A stretch of DNA of 64,000 bases. Source: Planctomycetota bacterium. GTDB lineage: Bacteria > Planctomycetota > Planctomycetia > Pirellulales > Pirellulaceae. The DNA is taken from positions 21,073 through 85,072 of the forward strand of contig JAPLNL010000032.1 of the NCBI GenBank assembly GCA_026692905.1. The letters run 5' to 3'. Positions 28,353 through 37,367 of this stretch are shown here, piece after piece. The first letter of the stretch is position 1. Each line of letters opens with the position of its first letter. Below the pieces are notes generated by a model that saw only the letters and a program-made list of their open reading frames with translations, did no database searches and had not been told where the DNA came from. Position numbers and translations under genes: made by a program.

Positions 28353-29837
28353 ATGCAAGCTGACGAATCACTCGGTAACAACCCAATCTCGCTCGACTCG
28401 ACTGTCCCGCCGGAGCTCGATCCCAAGCTGTTTTCGATTCTAATCGTCGATAACGACCCGGCTCACGCACGGGCCATGACCGAGAGCCTGGAGCGAACAG
28501 GCTATCGATGCACCGTCGCGACCAGCGGGCCGGAGGGGAAGCGGATGCTCGAACAAAATACCTACGACGTCGTCATTACCGATTTGATGATGAACGATTT
28601 CGACGGAATGCAAGTTTTAGCCTTGGCCCGCCAACTTTTGCCGGATTGCCAAGTGGTCATGGTCACTGGCCACGCCACAGTGACCAAAGCCGTCGAAGCC
28701 ATGCAGCTCGGTGCTTTTAACTTCCTCGAAAAACCGATCACCCCAAACCGGCTCCGAGCAATTGCTGCCAAAGCGGTTGAATCGGTCCAGCTCAAACAGA
28801 CCAATATCGAATTGCGTCGCCGACTCGATGAAAAGTTTGGCTTCGAAGGGATCGTTTACGCGGGCCCGCAAGTGCAATCGCTCATCGACCGGCTCAAGCG
28901 CATTGCGCCCACCGACGCAACCGTCTTGATCACCGGCGAAAGCGGGACTGGCAAAGAGTTGATCGCACGAGCCATCCACCAGAACAGCCCACGCAAAAAC
29001 AAACGCTTGGTAGCACTCAATGTTCGCGCGGTTTCTGAAAACTTGGTCGAGAGCGAAATGTTTGGCCACGTCCGCGGTGCCTACACCGACGCTGTGACCG
29101 ATCGCGAAGGTGCGTTTCAATACGCTGATGGCGGCACTCTGTTCTTGGATGAAGTTGGCGATATGCCGATGAGCACTCAAATCAAATTGCTCCGTGTTCT
29201 TGAAGAACACCAAATCACGCGCGTCGGCGACAACAAACCGATCAAAGTCAACGTGCGATTAATCTCGGCTACCAATCGACCGTTGGAGAACATGATCGAG
29301 GCAGGCGAGTTCCGAAACGACCTTTACTATCGCTTAAAGGTGGTGACGGTTCATTTGCCGGCATTGCGTGAACGCCGCGATGATATCATCCCGCTGATGG
29401 ACCATTTTCGAAAGACTTTCATCAAACGGCATAGCCACGGTTCTTGCAATTTTTCGCCCGCAGTCACTCGGAAGTTTTACGCGTACGATTGGCCGGGCAA
29501 TATTCGCCAGCTTCGAAATTTCGTCGAGACCATGGTCGTGCTCGATACCGATGGGCGTTTGGATCTCGACGATCTGCCACCGGAATTGATTGAACCGGGA
29601 ATGGACGTATCAAGCGAAGTGCTTGCAGGTGCGAAGGTCGAGATGGGAATGACCGAATCGACATCGGGGCTTCAACTGCCCGGCGAATTGATCGGCAAGA
29701 CCATGGATGAAATCGAGCGTTGGGCTATCGAGGAGACGCTCAAGCTAACAGCTGGTAACCGAGAAGAAGCAGCCAAGGTTTTGGACATTGGCGCACGAAC
29801 CCTTTATCGCAAACTCGACAAATACCGTCAGGATTAA
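28353..29837 (+). CDS. Sigma-54-dependent NtrC-family response regulator
   Basis: A 494-residue protein with three modules. Receiver domain: acidic pair D33/D35, phospho-acceptor D77 in DVVITD, T105 and K127 in LEKPI. AAA+ domain: Walker A GESGTGKE (195-202), a GAFTGA-loop variant GAYTDA (242-247), Walker B TLFLDE (262-267) and R-finger region RNDLYYRL. C-terminal Fis-type helix-turn-helix around NREEAAKVLDIGARTLYRKL. It would be phosphorylated by an unlinked histidine kinase and activate sigma-54 promoters. No kinase is encoded next to it. A BFD-type protein follows after 8 bases and is probably co-transcribed. Confidence 0.93.
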   Translation: MQADESLGNNPISLDSTVPPELDPKLFSILIVDNDPAHARAMTESLERTGYRCTVATSGPEGKRMLEQNTYDVVITDLMMNDFDGMQVLALARQLLPDCQVVMVTGHATVTKAVEAMQLGAFNFLEKPITPNRLRAIAAKAVESVQLKQTNIELRRRLDEKFGFEGIVYAGPQVQSLIDRLKRIAPTDATVLITGESGTGKELIARAIHQNSPRKNKRLVALNVRAVSENLVESEMFGHVRGAYTDAVTDREGAFQYADGGTLFLDEVGDMPMSTQIKLLRVLEEHQITRVGDNKPIKVNVRLISATNRPLENMIEAGEFRNDLYYRLKVVTVHLPALRERRDDIIPLMDHFRKTFIKRHSHGSCNFSPAVTRKFYAYDWPGNIRQLRNFVETMVVLDTDGRLDLDDLPPELIEPGMDVSSEVLAGAKVEMGMTESTSGLQLPGELIGKTMDEIERWAIEETLKLTAGNREEAAKVLDIGARTLYRKLDKYRQD

Positions 29838-29845
29838 TCAGCACC

Positions 29846-30124
29846 ATGGAACCGGACGACGAGCTCTGTTTGTGCTTTCACATATCCTGGCGCAAGGTGA
29901 TTAACTACATTCGCATTCATCGAGTAAAAAAGCCGAGCATGCTCAATGAATGCGGAGGAGCAGGCACCGGATGTGGTTGGTGCCGCAAACAACTTGAGAA
30001 ACTTACGGTTCAAGTCAACGAAGTCCCACCCGAAGCCAGCGACATCGAAGCGTGGCTCAAGGACCGTTCGCCCAACAAACAAGTCTACGCATCCGGCCGC
30101 GAGAAGTACCGAGAATCGCTATAG
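29846..30124 (+). CDS. BFD-like [2Fe-2S] protein
   Basis: A 92-residue protein with C8-x-C10 (LCLCFHIS) and C43-x2-C46 in GAGTGCGWC, the four-cysteine arrangement of bacterioferritin-associated ferredoxin domains; C36 is an extra cysteine. BFD domains carry a [2Fe-2S] cluster and either reduce bacterioferritin or sit in nitrite reductase and oxidoreductases. The domain stands alone here, only 8 bases after the sigma-54 regulator, so it may be part of a redox or iron response controlled by it (inference). Confidence 0.85.
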   Translation: MEPDDELCLCFHISWRKVINYIRIHRVKKPSMLNECGGAGTGCGWCRKQLEKLTVQVNEVPPEASDIEAWLKDRSPNKQVYASGREKYRESL

Positions 30125-30128
30125 TGTA

Positions 30129-30200
30129 AAGCGATTGTTCTCAATCGCTTGGCGGGCACTTCAGGTCTTTTTTGATTGACTAAAGCGATTGAGGACAATC
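30129..30200. repeat. REP-like hairpin pair (AAGCGATTG family)
   Basis: AAGCGATTG (30129-30137) pairs with CAATCGCTT (30142-30150). A second unit at 30184-30200 reads AGCGATTGAGGACAATC, with GATTG and CAATC pairing. The related form CGGTTGAGGACAACCG occurs at 63961-63976, so this is a dispersed family. Confidence 0.7.
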
Positions 30201-30277
30201 GTCCGACTCGGTGTGCAACGTAATCTGGATACCCAATGCACGACTGCCAAGTGTTTCTTAAAACCCGGCTTCGTGCA

Positions 30278-30715
30278 TCAAGCACCGATGTCTTCGTTCC
30301 AGAGTTCGGGCCTTGCAGCGATAAACGATCGCATGAGCTCGATGCACTCCGCATCGTCGAGAATCTCTAATTGCACTCCGCGCGATCGAACATATTGCTC
30401 GGGCCCTTGGAATGTTTTGTTTTCGCCGATAACGATTCGGGGGATTTTGTAGAGCAAGGCTGTGCCGCTACACATGTCGCACGGAGACAGTGTTGAAAAG
30501 AGAATCGAACGCTTGTACTCGGATGCAGTAAGTCGGCCCGCATTTTCGAGGCAGTCCATCTCGGCATGCAGAATAGCGCTCCCACGCTGGACGCGTCGAT
30601 TGTGGCCGCGTCCCGCGATCTCTCCGTCGATGACCAGCACAGAGCCAATGGGTATGCCTCCTTCGTCAAGCCCTTTTCGAGCTTCCTCGATTGCAATTCG
30701 CAAGAACAGGTTCAT
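30278..30715 (-). CDS. Cytosine deaminase, yeast FCY1-like
   Basis: The frame runs to 30772, but the ATG at 30715 (MNLFLRIAIEEARKG) gives a 145-residue protein of family size. The zinc and catalytic residues are in SAILHAEMDCLENAGR (His and Glu) and TLSPCDMCSG (two Cys). The surrounding phrases EGGIPIGSVL, RGHNRRVQRGSA, IPRIVIGENKTF and the WNEDIGA end match fungal cytosine deaminase closely, more than TadA. It would convert cytosine to uracil in pyrimidine salvage. It is not clustered with other nucleotide genes; the CNT nucleoside transporter is 11 kb away. Confidence 0.85.
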   Translation of the reverse strand: MNLFLRIAIEEARKGLDEGGIPIGSVLVIDGEIAGRGHNRRVQRGSAILHAEMDCLENAGRLTASEYKRSILFSTLSPCDMCSGTALLYKIPRIVIGENKTFQGPEQYVRSRGVQLEILDDAECIELMRSFIAARPELWNEDIGA

Positions 30716-31225
30716 CGCAACAACCACACAAAAAAGATTTTGGAATTTTTGGTCAGTGACCATACGTGTCACTGGCTCGGTTCATAATTTCTTAACCCTA
30801 GCCGCAACCGCGAGTTAGCGACAGCTGGCAGGGCAAAAAAACGAAAGCCGGTTTTGACGCCATTGTTTCCAAAGCCCTTGTGGGCAAGCCTTTAGGGAGC
30901 CTTGAAACGAAAATTTGACACAGCCAGAGGAATCTATACACTGCTCCCAAATGACGCAACATGTTGTGCAGGCAAACCCAAGGTGTACTACCTATAGTGG
31001 TTTTCCTTCAAATGTGTCGCTACCGAAGGTCTTGCCAAACTGACCGGGCAAACCAATCGTTAGTATTGCGTCGGAAGCTTTCCAATTGGGTACGAAACCC
31101 CGGTCAAAAACGGATTTTTCTAAGTCTAGTAGCATGGCAGCTCGATTGGCATCGTGGTTCCCATTGCTGCTTTTAATTCAAACTTGGTCTTACGGCAATA
31201 CTTTTCGAGGGAGTCGAACGAACGC
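30716..31225. other. Intergenic region upstream of the B12-dependent RNR
   Basis: About 510 bases between the divergent deaminase and RNR genes. It holds the promoter candidate listed separately. I looked for a cobalamin riboswitch, as expected for some B12-dependent genes, and could not recognise one by eye. Confidence 0.5.
30915..30942 (+). promoter_or_regulatory. Candidate sigma-70-type promoter for the RNR gene
   Basis: TTGACA at 30915-30920 and TACACT at 30937-30942 are separated by 16 bases, a good -35 and a fair -10. It lies about 284 bases before the RNR start, leaving a long leader. Confidence 0.4.
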
Positions 31226-34216
31226 ATGGCAACTGTAGAAATGGGACGCGAGCGTCGCAACAAATCACGTACAACACAAGAAGTTCGAGGCGAACGATCT
31301 GGGCTAAAAATCGAAACGCGATTTTGCCCAACCAGCGTGGCAACTCCGTTCGACACGGTTCAATGGGAGACCCGTAGCGCTGCGATCAAGGACGAGAGCG
31401 GAAAGGTTCTTTTTGAACAAACGAATTGCGAAGTTCCTACAGGTTGGAGCCAATTGGCTACCAACGTTGTGGTAAGCAAATATTTCTACGGCGATCCGAC
31501 CAACGTTGAGGAACGTGAGTATTCCGTTCGTCAGCTTATCCATCGTGTAACACGCACGATCACGGACTGGGGAATTGCCGACGGATACTTCGATACTGCT
31601 GAAGATGGCGAAAACTTCTATCGCGACCTAAGTTGGCTTTGCTTGCACCAACACGGAGCATTCAATTCGCCCGTTTGGTTCAATGTCGGACTCTATCAGC
31701 AATACAACGTCGTCGGCACCAAATGCAATTGGCGTTACAACGTCGAAGCCGGTCAAGTCGAACAGCCTGAGAATCCATACGAATATCCTCAAGGGTCAGC
31801 CTGCTTTATCCAAAGCGTGGATGACAACATGGAAGACATCATGCGACTCGCAACGAGCGAAGCCATGCTGTTTAAGTTTGGTTCGGGAACCGGTACGGAC
31901 TTGTCGACCATCCGCAGCAGTCGCGAAAAGCTTTCTGGCGGTGGCAAGCCGAGCGGCCCGCTCTCGTTCATGCGAGTGTACGACCAGATCGCTGCTGTTG
32001 TTAAGTCTGGTGGTAAGACTCGACGCGCAGCCAAAATGCAGTCCATCAAAGTCTGGCACCCAGATATCATGGAATTCATCGAGTGCAAGTGGAAAGAAGA
32101 ACAAAAAGCCCACGCGCTCATTCGCGAAGGATACGAAGCCAACTTCAACGGCGAAGCGTACTCCTCCGTCATGTTTCAAAACGCTAACCTGTCCGTTCGA
32201 TTGACGGACGAGTTCATGAATGCGGTTTCCGAGAACAAGGTCTGGAAGACCCGTTGGGTCAGCGACAAGTGCGATATCGAACCGCCAACCTACCAAGCCA
32301 AAGACGTTCTAAATCGGATGGCCGAATGCGCTTGGCACTGCGGTGACCCTGGGGTTCAGTATGACACGACCATCAACAAGTGGCATACCTGCCCAAACAG
32401 CGGCCGCATCAACGCCAGCAATCCTTGTTCGGAATACATGTTCTTGGACAACACTGCTTGCAATCTTTCTTCCATCAACTTGATGAAGTATCGAGGGCCA
32501 GATGGTGTATTCGATGCGGATGGTTTCGTTGCAACCTGCCGACTCTTCTTGATTGCTCAAGAAATTTTGGTCGACCATGCGAGCTACCCAACAGATCGGA
32601 TCGCCCACAACAGCCACTTGTTCCGTCCGCTTGGATTGGGATATGCGAATATTGGTTCGTTGATTATGACCAGCGGTGCGGCCTACGATTCAGCTGCAGG
32701 GCACAGCATGTGCGGGGCGATCACCGCCTTGCTGCATGGTGCTGCTAATTTGGCTAGCGCTGAAATCGCCGGCGTGGTCGGTACCTTTACGGAGTACCCT
32801 GACAACGCGGAGCCCATGATGCGGGTCATGCAAATGCACCGCAACGCCGTCGAGCAGATCGATCCAAGCGGACCAGCCTACCTCAAGGATGCGGCTCGAA
32901 ACATTTGGGATCGCGTTCTAGAGCAGGGCGCTCGCAATGGCTTCCGAAACGCTCAGGCAACCGTGTTGGCACCAACAGGCACTATCAGCTTTATGATGGA
33001 CTGCGATACGACCGGTATCGAGCCGGATATCGCATTGGTCAAGTACAAGCAACTGGCCGGCGGCGGCATGCTCAAGATCTTGAACCGATCCGTGTCGCTC
33101 GGCTTGAAGACGCTCGGCTATTCGCCTGAGCAAATCGTCGAAATCGAGAAGCACATCAGCGAAAAGGATACGATCGAGGGAGCGCCGTATCTCAAGGACG
33201 AGCACTTGTCCGTTTTCGATTGTGCATTCAAGCCAGCCAACGGCACTCGAAGTATTCGATGGCAAGCTCACGTCGAAATGATGGCCGCTGCTCAACCCTT
33301 TTTGTCTGGCGCGATTAGCAAGACGGTCAATATGCCTTCCGACAGTACCATGGCGGATATTTCCGAAGCGTATTTCTGGGGTTGGGAACTCGGTCTCAAG
33401 GCCATTGCGATTTACCGCGATGGCTCGAAACAAAGCCAGCCGCTTTCGACCAAAAGCGAAGGCAAGAAGGCCGAAGATGCAGCAGCCGCTGCGGAAGAAA
33501 AGGTGGTTTACAAGCCGCGTCGTGAACGATTGCCTGATACCCGTAACTCGGTTACTCACAAGTTCAGTATCAGTGGTCACGAAGGGTACATCAACGTTGG
33601 CCTCTACCCAGACGGTCGCCCCGGTGAAGTGTTCATCACCATGGCCAAAGAGGGTAGCACGATCGGCGGTTTGATGGATAGTTTCGGGACGGCGACTTCC
33701 ATTTCGCTTCAGTACGGCGTGCCGCTCGAGGTCTTGGTCAACAAGTTCAGCAATACACGATTCGAGCCGATGGGTCACACCACAAATCCGGATATTCGTA
33801 TCGCCAAGAGCTTGGTCGACTACATCTTCCGTTGGCTAGGGTTGACCTTCTTGGATAGCTATCGCGAAGAACAAAAGGCCAAGGCCGAGATTCTCGCTGC
33901 ATCGAAGGCGGATTCAGCCAAGGTTGCACCGGTAGCCCCGAAGGTGGCTAGCAATTTGACCAAGACGCCCGTCAATGGAAATGGCGCCGAGGTTTCGAAC
34001 CGAAGTAGTAGCTACACGAACGCTAGGTTCGTCGGCTTTGACGAACTAAAAAGCCGAGCACCGATGAAAGAGTCGGCCAAGATGGATTCGCGAGACGGTC
34101 AATTTGCCGGCTTCCAAAGCGATGCTCCGAGTTGCGACAGCTGTGGCTCGATCACGGTTCGCAACGGCAACTGCTACTTGTGCCACAACTGTGGTAACAG
34201 TCTCGGTTGCAGCTGA
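31226..34216 (+). CDS. nrdJ: Adenosylcobalamin-dependent (class II) ribonucleotide reductase
   Basis: The frame opens at 31154; the ATG at 31226 (MATVEMGRERR) is preferred, giving 996 residues, as the earlier part looks non-conserved. It has the alpha/beta barrel landmarks KFGSGTGTDLSTIRSS, GKTRRAAKM, the INASNPCSEYMFLDNTACN active-site segment with the radical/thiol cysteine region, and VLAPTGTISFMMDCDTTGIEPD. The C-terminus carries a CxxC-rich tail (CDSCGS, CYLCHNCG) of the zinc-ribbon kind found in long NrdJ proteins. It reduces ribonucleotides using B12 rather than oxygen or a metal radical. No intein is visible. Confidence 0.95.
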   Translation: MATVEMGRERRNKSRTTQEVRGERSGLKIETRFCPTSVATPFDTVQWETRSAAIKDESGKVLFEQTNCEVPTGWSQLATNVVVSKYFYGDPTNVEEREYSVRQLIHRVTRTITDWGIADGYFDTAEDGENFYRDLSWLCLHQHGAFNSPVWFNVGLYQQYNVVGTKCNWRYNVEAGQVEQPENPYEYPQGSACFIQSVDDNMEDIMRLATSEAMLFKFGSGTGTDLSTIRSSREKLSGGGKPSGPLSFMRVYDQIAAVVKSGGKTRRAAKMQSIKVWHPDIMEFIECKWKEEQKAHALIREGYEANFNGEAYSSVMFQNANLSVRLTDEFMNAVSENKVWKTRWVSDKCDIEPPTYQAKDVLNRMAECAWHCGDPGVQYDTTINKWHTCPNSGRINASNPCSEYMFLDNTACNLSSINLMKYRGPDGVFDADGFVATCRLFLIAQEILVDHASYPTDRIAHNSHLFRPLGLGYANIGSLIMTSGAAYDSAAGHSMCGAITALLHGAANLASAEIAGVVGTFTEYPDNAEPMMRVMQMHRNAVEQIDPSGPAYLKDAARNIWDRVLEQGARNGFRNAQATVLAPTGTISFMMDCDTTGIEPDIALVKYKQLAGGGMLKILNRSVSLGLKTLGYSPEQIVEIEKHISEKDTIEGAPYLKDEHLSVFDCAFKPANGTRSIRWQAHVEMMAAAQPFLSGAISKTVNMPSDSTMADISEAYFWGWELGLKAIAIYRDGSKQSQPLSTKSEGKKAEDAAAAAEEKVVYKPRRERLPDTRNSVTHKFSISGHEGYINVGLYPDGRPGEVFITMAKEGSTIGGLMDSFGTATSISLQYGVPLEVLVNKFSNTRFEPMGHTTNPDIRIAKSLVDYIFRWLGLTFLDSYREEQKAKAEILAASKADSAKVAPVAPKVASNLTKTPVNGNGAEVSNRSSSYTNARFVGFDELKSRAPMKESAKMDSRDGQFAGFQSDAPSCDSCGSITVRNGNCYLCHNCGNSLGCS

Positions 34217-34240
34217 TTTTTTAGTTGCATTAGGAAATCC

Positions 34241-34272
34241 AAAGGCCAAAGCAAGTGCTTTGGCCTTTTTTT
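34241..34272 (+). terminator. Rho-independent terminator of nrdJ
   Basis: AAAGGCCAAAGCA and TGCTTTGGCCTTT pair around a short AG loop, followed by a run of seven T. It begins 25 bases after the RNR stop and separates it from the biosynthetic operon. Confidence 0.9.
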
Positions 34273-34379
34273 GTCGTTGACGCGGCAACTACTCGACCTG
34301 ACAAAAAGCTATACTGACACAGCCGACAAATTTCGATTCGTTAACTTGAGTCAGCGATTTGCTGCTCGTGAAAGTGGGA

Positions 34380-34396
34380 AGACGCTCCTAGCGTCT
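34380..34396. repeat. Small palindrome upstream of the biosynthetic operon
   Basis: AGACGC (34380-34385) and GCGTCT (34391-34396) pair around TCCTA; weaker pairing extends outwards (CGTGA near 34367 with CACG near 34402). It lies about 105 bases before the first gene of the operon and may be a REP-type relic or an operator. Confidence 0.45.
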
Positions 34397-34500
34397 CATA
34401 CTCACGTTTGTCGACTACGTCTATACTTTCGAATTACGGTAGCAGACGTCGTTCGGATTTGGACAGATCGAAGTTGGGCGCATGATGAAGGAGCAATAAA

Positions 34501-35463
34501 TTGGGTATGCGTATCACGGCAGTGAAAATGGCGGTACCGCCACGCATTCAAACGGCTGACGAGTTGGCATCTCTTATCCATCGCAGCGAAGATTGGATTC
34601 TGCAACATACTGGGGTCGCATTTCGTCGTGTTGCGGACGATGACGTTTCCCCGGCACAGCTTGCAGCTGTTGCGGCCAAGGAGGCAATTGAGGCAACCGG
34701 CACGCCTGATCTGATTTTGTACGCAGGCGCCTTAACACAGCAATTGGTGCCGGATACATCAGCCTTCGTCCAACGTGAGCTTGGACTCGATGGTGTACCA
34801 AGCTTTTCGGTCAATCAAACTTGCTTGTCGTTCATTGCGGCTCTTCAAGTCGCGGACGGATTGCTGCGAGTTGGCACTTACACAAGGGTCTTGATTTGCG
34901 CAGGGGAATTGGCCACGCGTGGACGCAGTTTCAACGAGCCAGAGTCGGCCGCACTTTTGGGAGATGGTGCCGCGGCTGCAATGGTCGAATATTCTTCGGA
35001 AAGCGATAGTGACCTAATCAGCTCCAGCCTTGAAACTTGGTCCGAAGGCATTGAATTGTGCTCGGTGCGAGCAGGAAACCATCCTCCGCCGCGGCCAGAT
35101 ATGTCCCATGATGCTTTGTTTTGTTTTCACATGCTCGGTCCACAGCTCTACCGCTTTGTTCGTCCACGCCTTCGCCGTTTTTTGACCCACTTTTTGGCAA
35201 CGGCTGGGTCTAGCATCGATCAAGTGCAACTGGTTGTTCCACACCAAGCTTCCGGGCCAGGTCTGAGATTGCTTGAGCAGTCCGGGTTTTCGACCGAACG
35301 CATCGTGAATATTGTTGGCGATTACGGCAATTGCGTTGCCGCATCCATTCCTATGGCATTGGCCGTAGCTGTCGAAGAGGGGCGCATTTCGCGGGGGGAT
35401 CAAGTCCTATTGGTTGGCACAGCCGCTGGCGTTTCTCTAGGAGCCGCGCTTCTCCGATGGTAG
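34501..35463 (+). CDS. Beta-ketoacyl-ACP synthase III-like (FabH/thiolase fold) enzyme
   Basis: A 320-residue protein. An AAGGAG at 34488-34493 sits 7 bases before a TTG at 34501, favouring TTG as start over the ATG two codons later. The KAS III catalytic triad is visible as C108 in NQTCLSF, H248 in VVPHQA and N277 in GNCVAAS. These enzymes condense an acyl-CoA or acyl-ACP with malonyl-ACP or another acyl unit. It is shorter and more divergent than housekeeping FabH and is first in a five-gene overlapping operon, so a role in secondary lipid or polyketide-like biosynthesis is more likely than in fatty acid initiation (inference). Its stop overlaps the next gene by 7 bases. Confidence 0.88.
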   Translation: MGMRITAVKMAVPPRIQTADELASLIHRSEDWILQHTGVAFRRVADDDVSPAQLAAVAAKEAIEATGTPDLILYAGALTQQLVPDTSAFVQRELGLDGVPSFSVNQTCLSFIAALQVADGLLRVGTYTRVLICAGELATRGRSFNEPESAALLGDGAAAAMVEYSSESDSDLISSSLETWSEGIELCSVRAGNHPPPRPDMSHDALFCFHMLGPQLYRFVRPRLRRFLTHFLATAGSSIDQVQLVVPHQASGPGLRLLEQSGFSTERIVNIVGDYGNCVAASIPMALAVAVEEGRISRGDQVLLVGTAAGVSLGAALLRW

Positions 35464-37367
35464 ATACGCGTGTTGTCAACTTAGTTAAGGAACTGTTCGG
35501 AAGCCGAGTCCTTCGCATCTTAGTCACTGGAGGAACTGGCTTCGTTGGCTCAACAGTTGCCAAACTGCTAGCCGAAGCCGGACAAAAAGTGACCGTGACG
35601 GGTCGCAATCGATACAAAACAAGCCGCTTGTGGCACCCCAAAATTGATTTTGTCGTATCCGATATTCGCGATCCATCATCTGTGAATACGATTTGTCTTG
35701 GGCACGATGCTGTTATTCACGCAGCAGCGTTCGCGGCGACTTGGGGAGATGCAGCGGAATTTTATGCCGTCAATGTTCAGGGCACTCAGAACATAGTAAA
35801 TGCGTGTCGCAGTCGGCCCGACGTGCGAGTCGTGCATGTATCGTCGACCGCAATCCACTTTGAGTTTAGCGACAAACAAGGCGTCGGAGAAGACGCTGTT
35901 TTGCCAAAACAATTTGCATGCGAATACGCGAAAAGCAAAGCGGAAGCAGAGAGTGTGATCAGGCAAGGAGTTGAAAACGGCCTAAACGCAATCACCCTAC
36001 GAGCGAGAGCCGTGTTTGGCCCAGGTGACAATAGCCTCCTTCCTCGTCTTCTTGTCGCTGCCGGCAAAGGAAGTTTGCCTCAAATAGGCGACGGCAACAA
36101 CATCGTCGATCTTACGTATGTCGACAACTTGGCATACGCTTTGTGCTTGGCCATCTTGAGAGGAGAGCCGGGCAGTGTTTGCACCATAACGAATGAAGAG
36201 CCAGTTTCCCTTTGGCCAACCCTCAATCGGATCTTCGAGAGCCTGGGACTAGCAACCACGCGACGGCGCATTACGTACACAACAGCAATGTTTGCGGCCC
36301 AAGCCGCATCGACCTGGCATCGGCTGCTTCAAAGCAGAGGTGAGCCCAAGCTAACGACTTATAGCGTTGGTTTGTTGGCCAAGAGCCAGACGTTTTCGCC
36401 AGAGGCGGCTCATAAGTTGCTGGGCTATCGGCCTATTGTTTCGATGGAGCAAGGAACGGAGCAAACGCTGCAATCACTGAGGGCAAACGACGATGGCCAA
36501 GCAAGCTGTTCGGTCGAGCTAACGCTGTTCACGACTGGCTACACACCACAACCCTTCTTCTTGGCTGAGCGAGGTCGCGGAAGATCCAAAGAACCTTTTC
36601 ATGCAATCTGCGCTTTGATCAAACACCCTCGACATGGCCTCTTTCTTTTCGACACGGGCTATTCGCCAGCCTTTTACGGAGCCTCGCATCGCTTTCCCTA
36701 TAGCGTTTATGGATTCTTGAGTCCTTTGGTTCATTCAACGTCGCTGACGATACGAGCCCAACTCAAGGAACGTGGAATCGAACCGCATGAGATTCGAGGC
36801 ATCATCGTTTCGCATTTCCATGCCGATCATGTCGCAGGGTTGTGCGACTTTGATCAATCTGAGTTTATAGCCTCACAAACAGCTTGGGACGATGTGAAGA
36901 ATCGTCAAGCCTTCTCGGCGTTGAAGCGAGGGTTCTTGCCAGCCTTGCTGCCAAATGACTTTGCCGAGCGAATCCGGCCAATCGAGCACTTTCATGATCC
37001 CGGAATCGGCCCATTCAAGCATACACACGATTTGTTCGGTGACGGTAGTGTGCGTCTTATTCCCATCCCTGGCCACGCTCGCGGTCAAATCGGAGCCTTA
37101 GTTCAGTCAGGGCCAAGTGAAAAAACGTTTCTGGCCGCGGACGCCACATGGACTCTTGCATCGCTGCGAGCAAATAAACTCCCTCATTGGTTAACGTACA
37201 GCTTCATCGATTCGGTGACGGATCTTAAGAGAACCCTCGCGCAATTGCATGCTTTTTCTAAGCAATATCCTACGATCGACATTGTTCCAACCCATTGCCC
37301 TGAAATCGCAAAGCGAAATGGTTTCGATGCTGTCGTTCGGGAGCGATTGGAGCGAAGCTCGCAATGA
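35457..37367 (+). CDS. Fusion: extended SDR (NAD-dependent epimerase/3-beta-HSD type) + metallo-beta-lactamase-fold hydrolase
   Basis: A 636-residue protein starting at the ATG at 35457 inside the end of the synthase gene. Residues about 18-345 form an extended SDR: nucleotide-binding TGGTGFVG (24-31), S129-S130-T131, and the catalytic Y157-AKS-K161. After a linker near 345-352, the rest is a metallo-beta-lactamase fold with H453-F-H455-A-D457-H458 in SHFHADHVAGL, then GHARGQ, a metal-ligand Asp in AADATW and a final His in PTHCPE. The SDR would reduce or oxidise a beta-hydroxy/keto group (the OleD/3-beta-HSD relatives do so); the hydrolase domain might cleave a thioester or lactone. Substrate unknown. 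The stop overlaps the ATP-grasp start (ATGA). Confidence 0.88.
   Translation: MVDTRVVNLVKELFGSRVLRILVTGGTGFVGSTVAKLLAEAGQKVTVTGRNRYKTSRLWHPKIDFVVSDIRDPSSVNTICLGHDAVIHAAAFAATWGDAAEFYAVNVQGTQNIVNACRSRPDVRVVHVSSTAIHFEFSDKQGVGEDAVLPKQFACEYAKSKAEAESVIRQGVENGLNAITLRARAVFGPGDNSLLPRLLVAAGKGSLPQIGDGNNIVDLTYVDNLAYALCLAILRGEPGSVCTITNEEPVSLWPTLNRIFESLGLATTRRRITYTTAMFAAQAASTWHRLLQSRGEPKLTTYSVGLLAKSQTFSPEAAHKLLGYRPIVSMEQGTEQTLQSLRANDDGQASCSVELTLFTTGYTPQPFFLAERGRGRSKEPFHAICALIKHPRHGLFLFDTGYSPAFYGASHRFPYSVYGFLSPLVHSTSLTIRAQLKERGIEPHEIRGIIVSHFHADHVAGLCDFDQSEFIASQTAWDDVKNRQAFSALKRGFLPALLPNDFAERIRPIEHFHDPGIGPFKHTHDLFGDGSVRLIPIPGHARGQIGALVQSGPSEKTFLAADATWTLASLRANKLPHWLTYSFIDSVTDLKRTLAQLHAFSKQYPTIDIVPTHCPEIAKRNGFDAVVRERLERSSQ

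Noticed and set aside
30773..31225. Cobalamin riboswitch ahead of the B12-dependent RNR
   Set aside because: I could not identify a B12 box or the expected conserved core; a covariance-model scan would be decisive.
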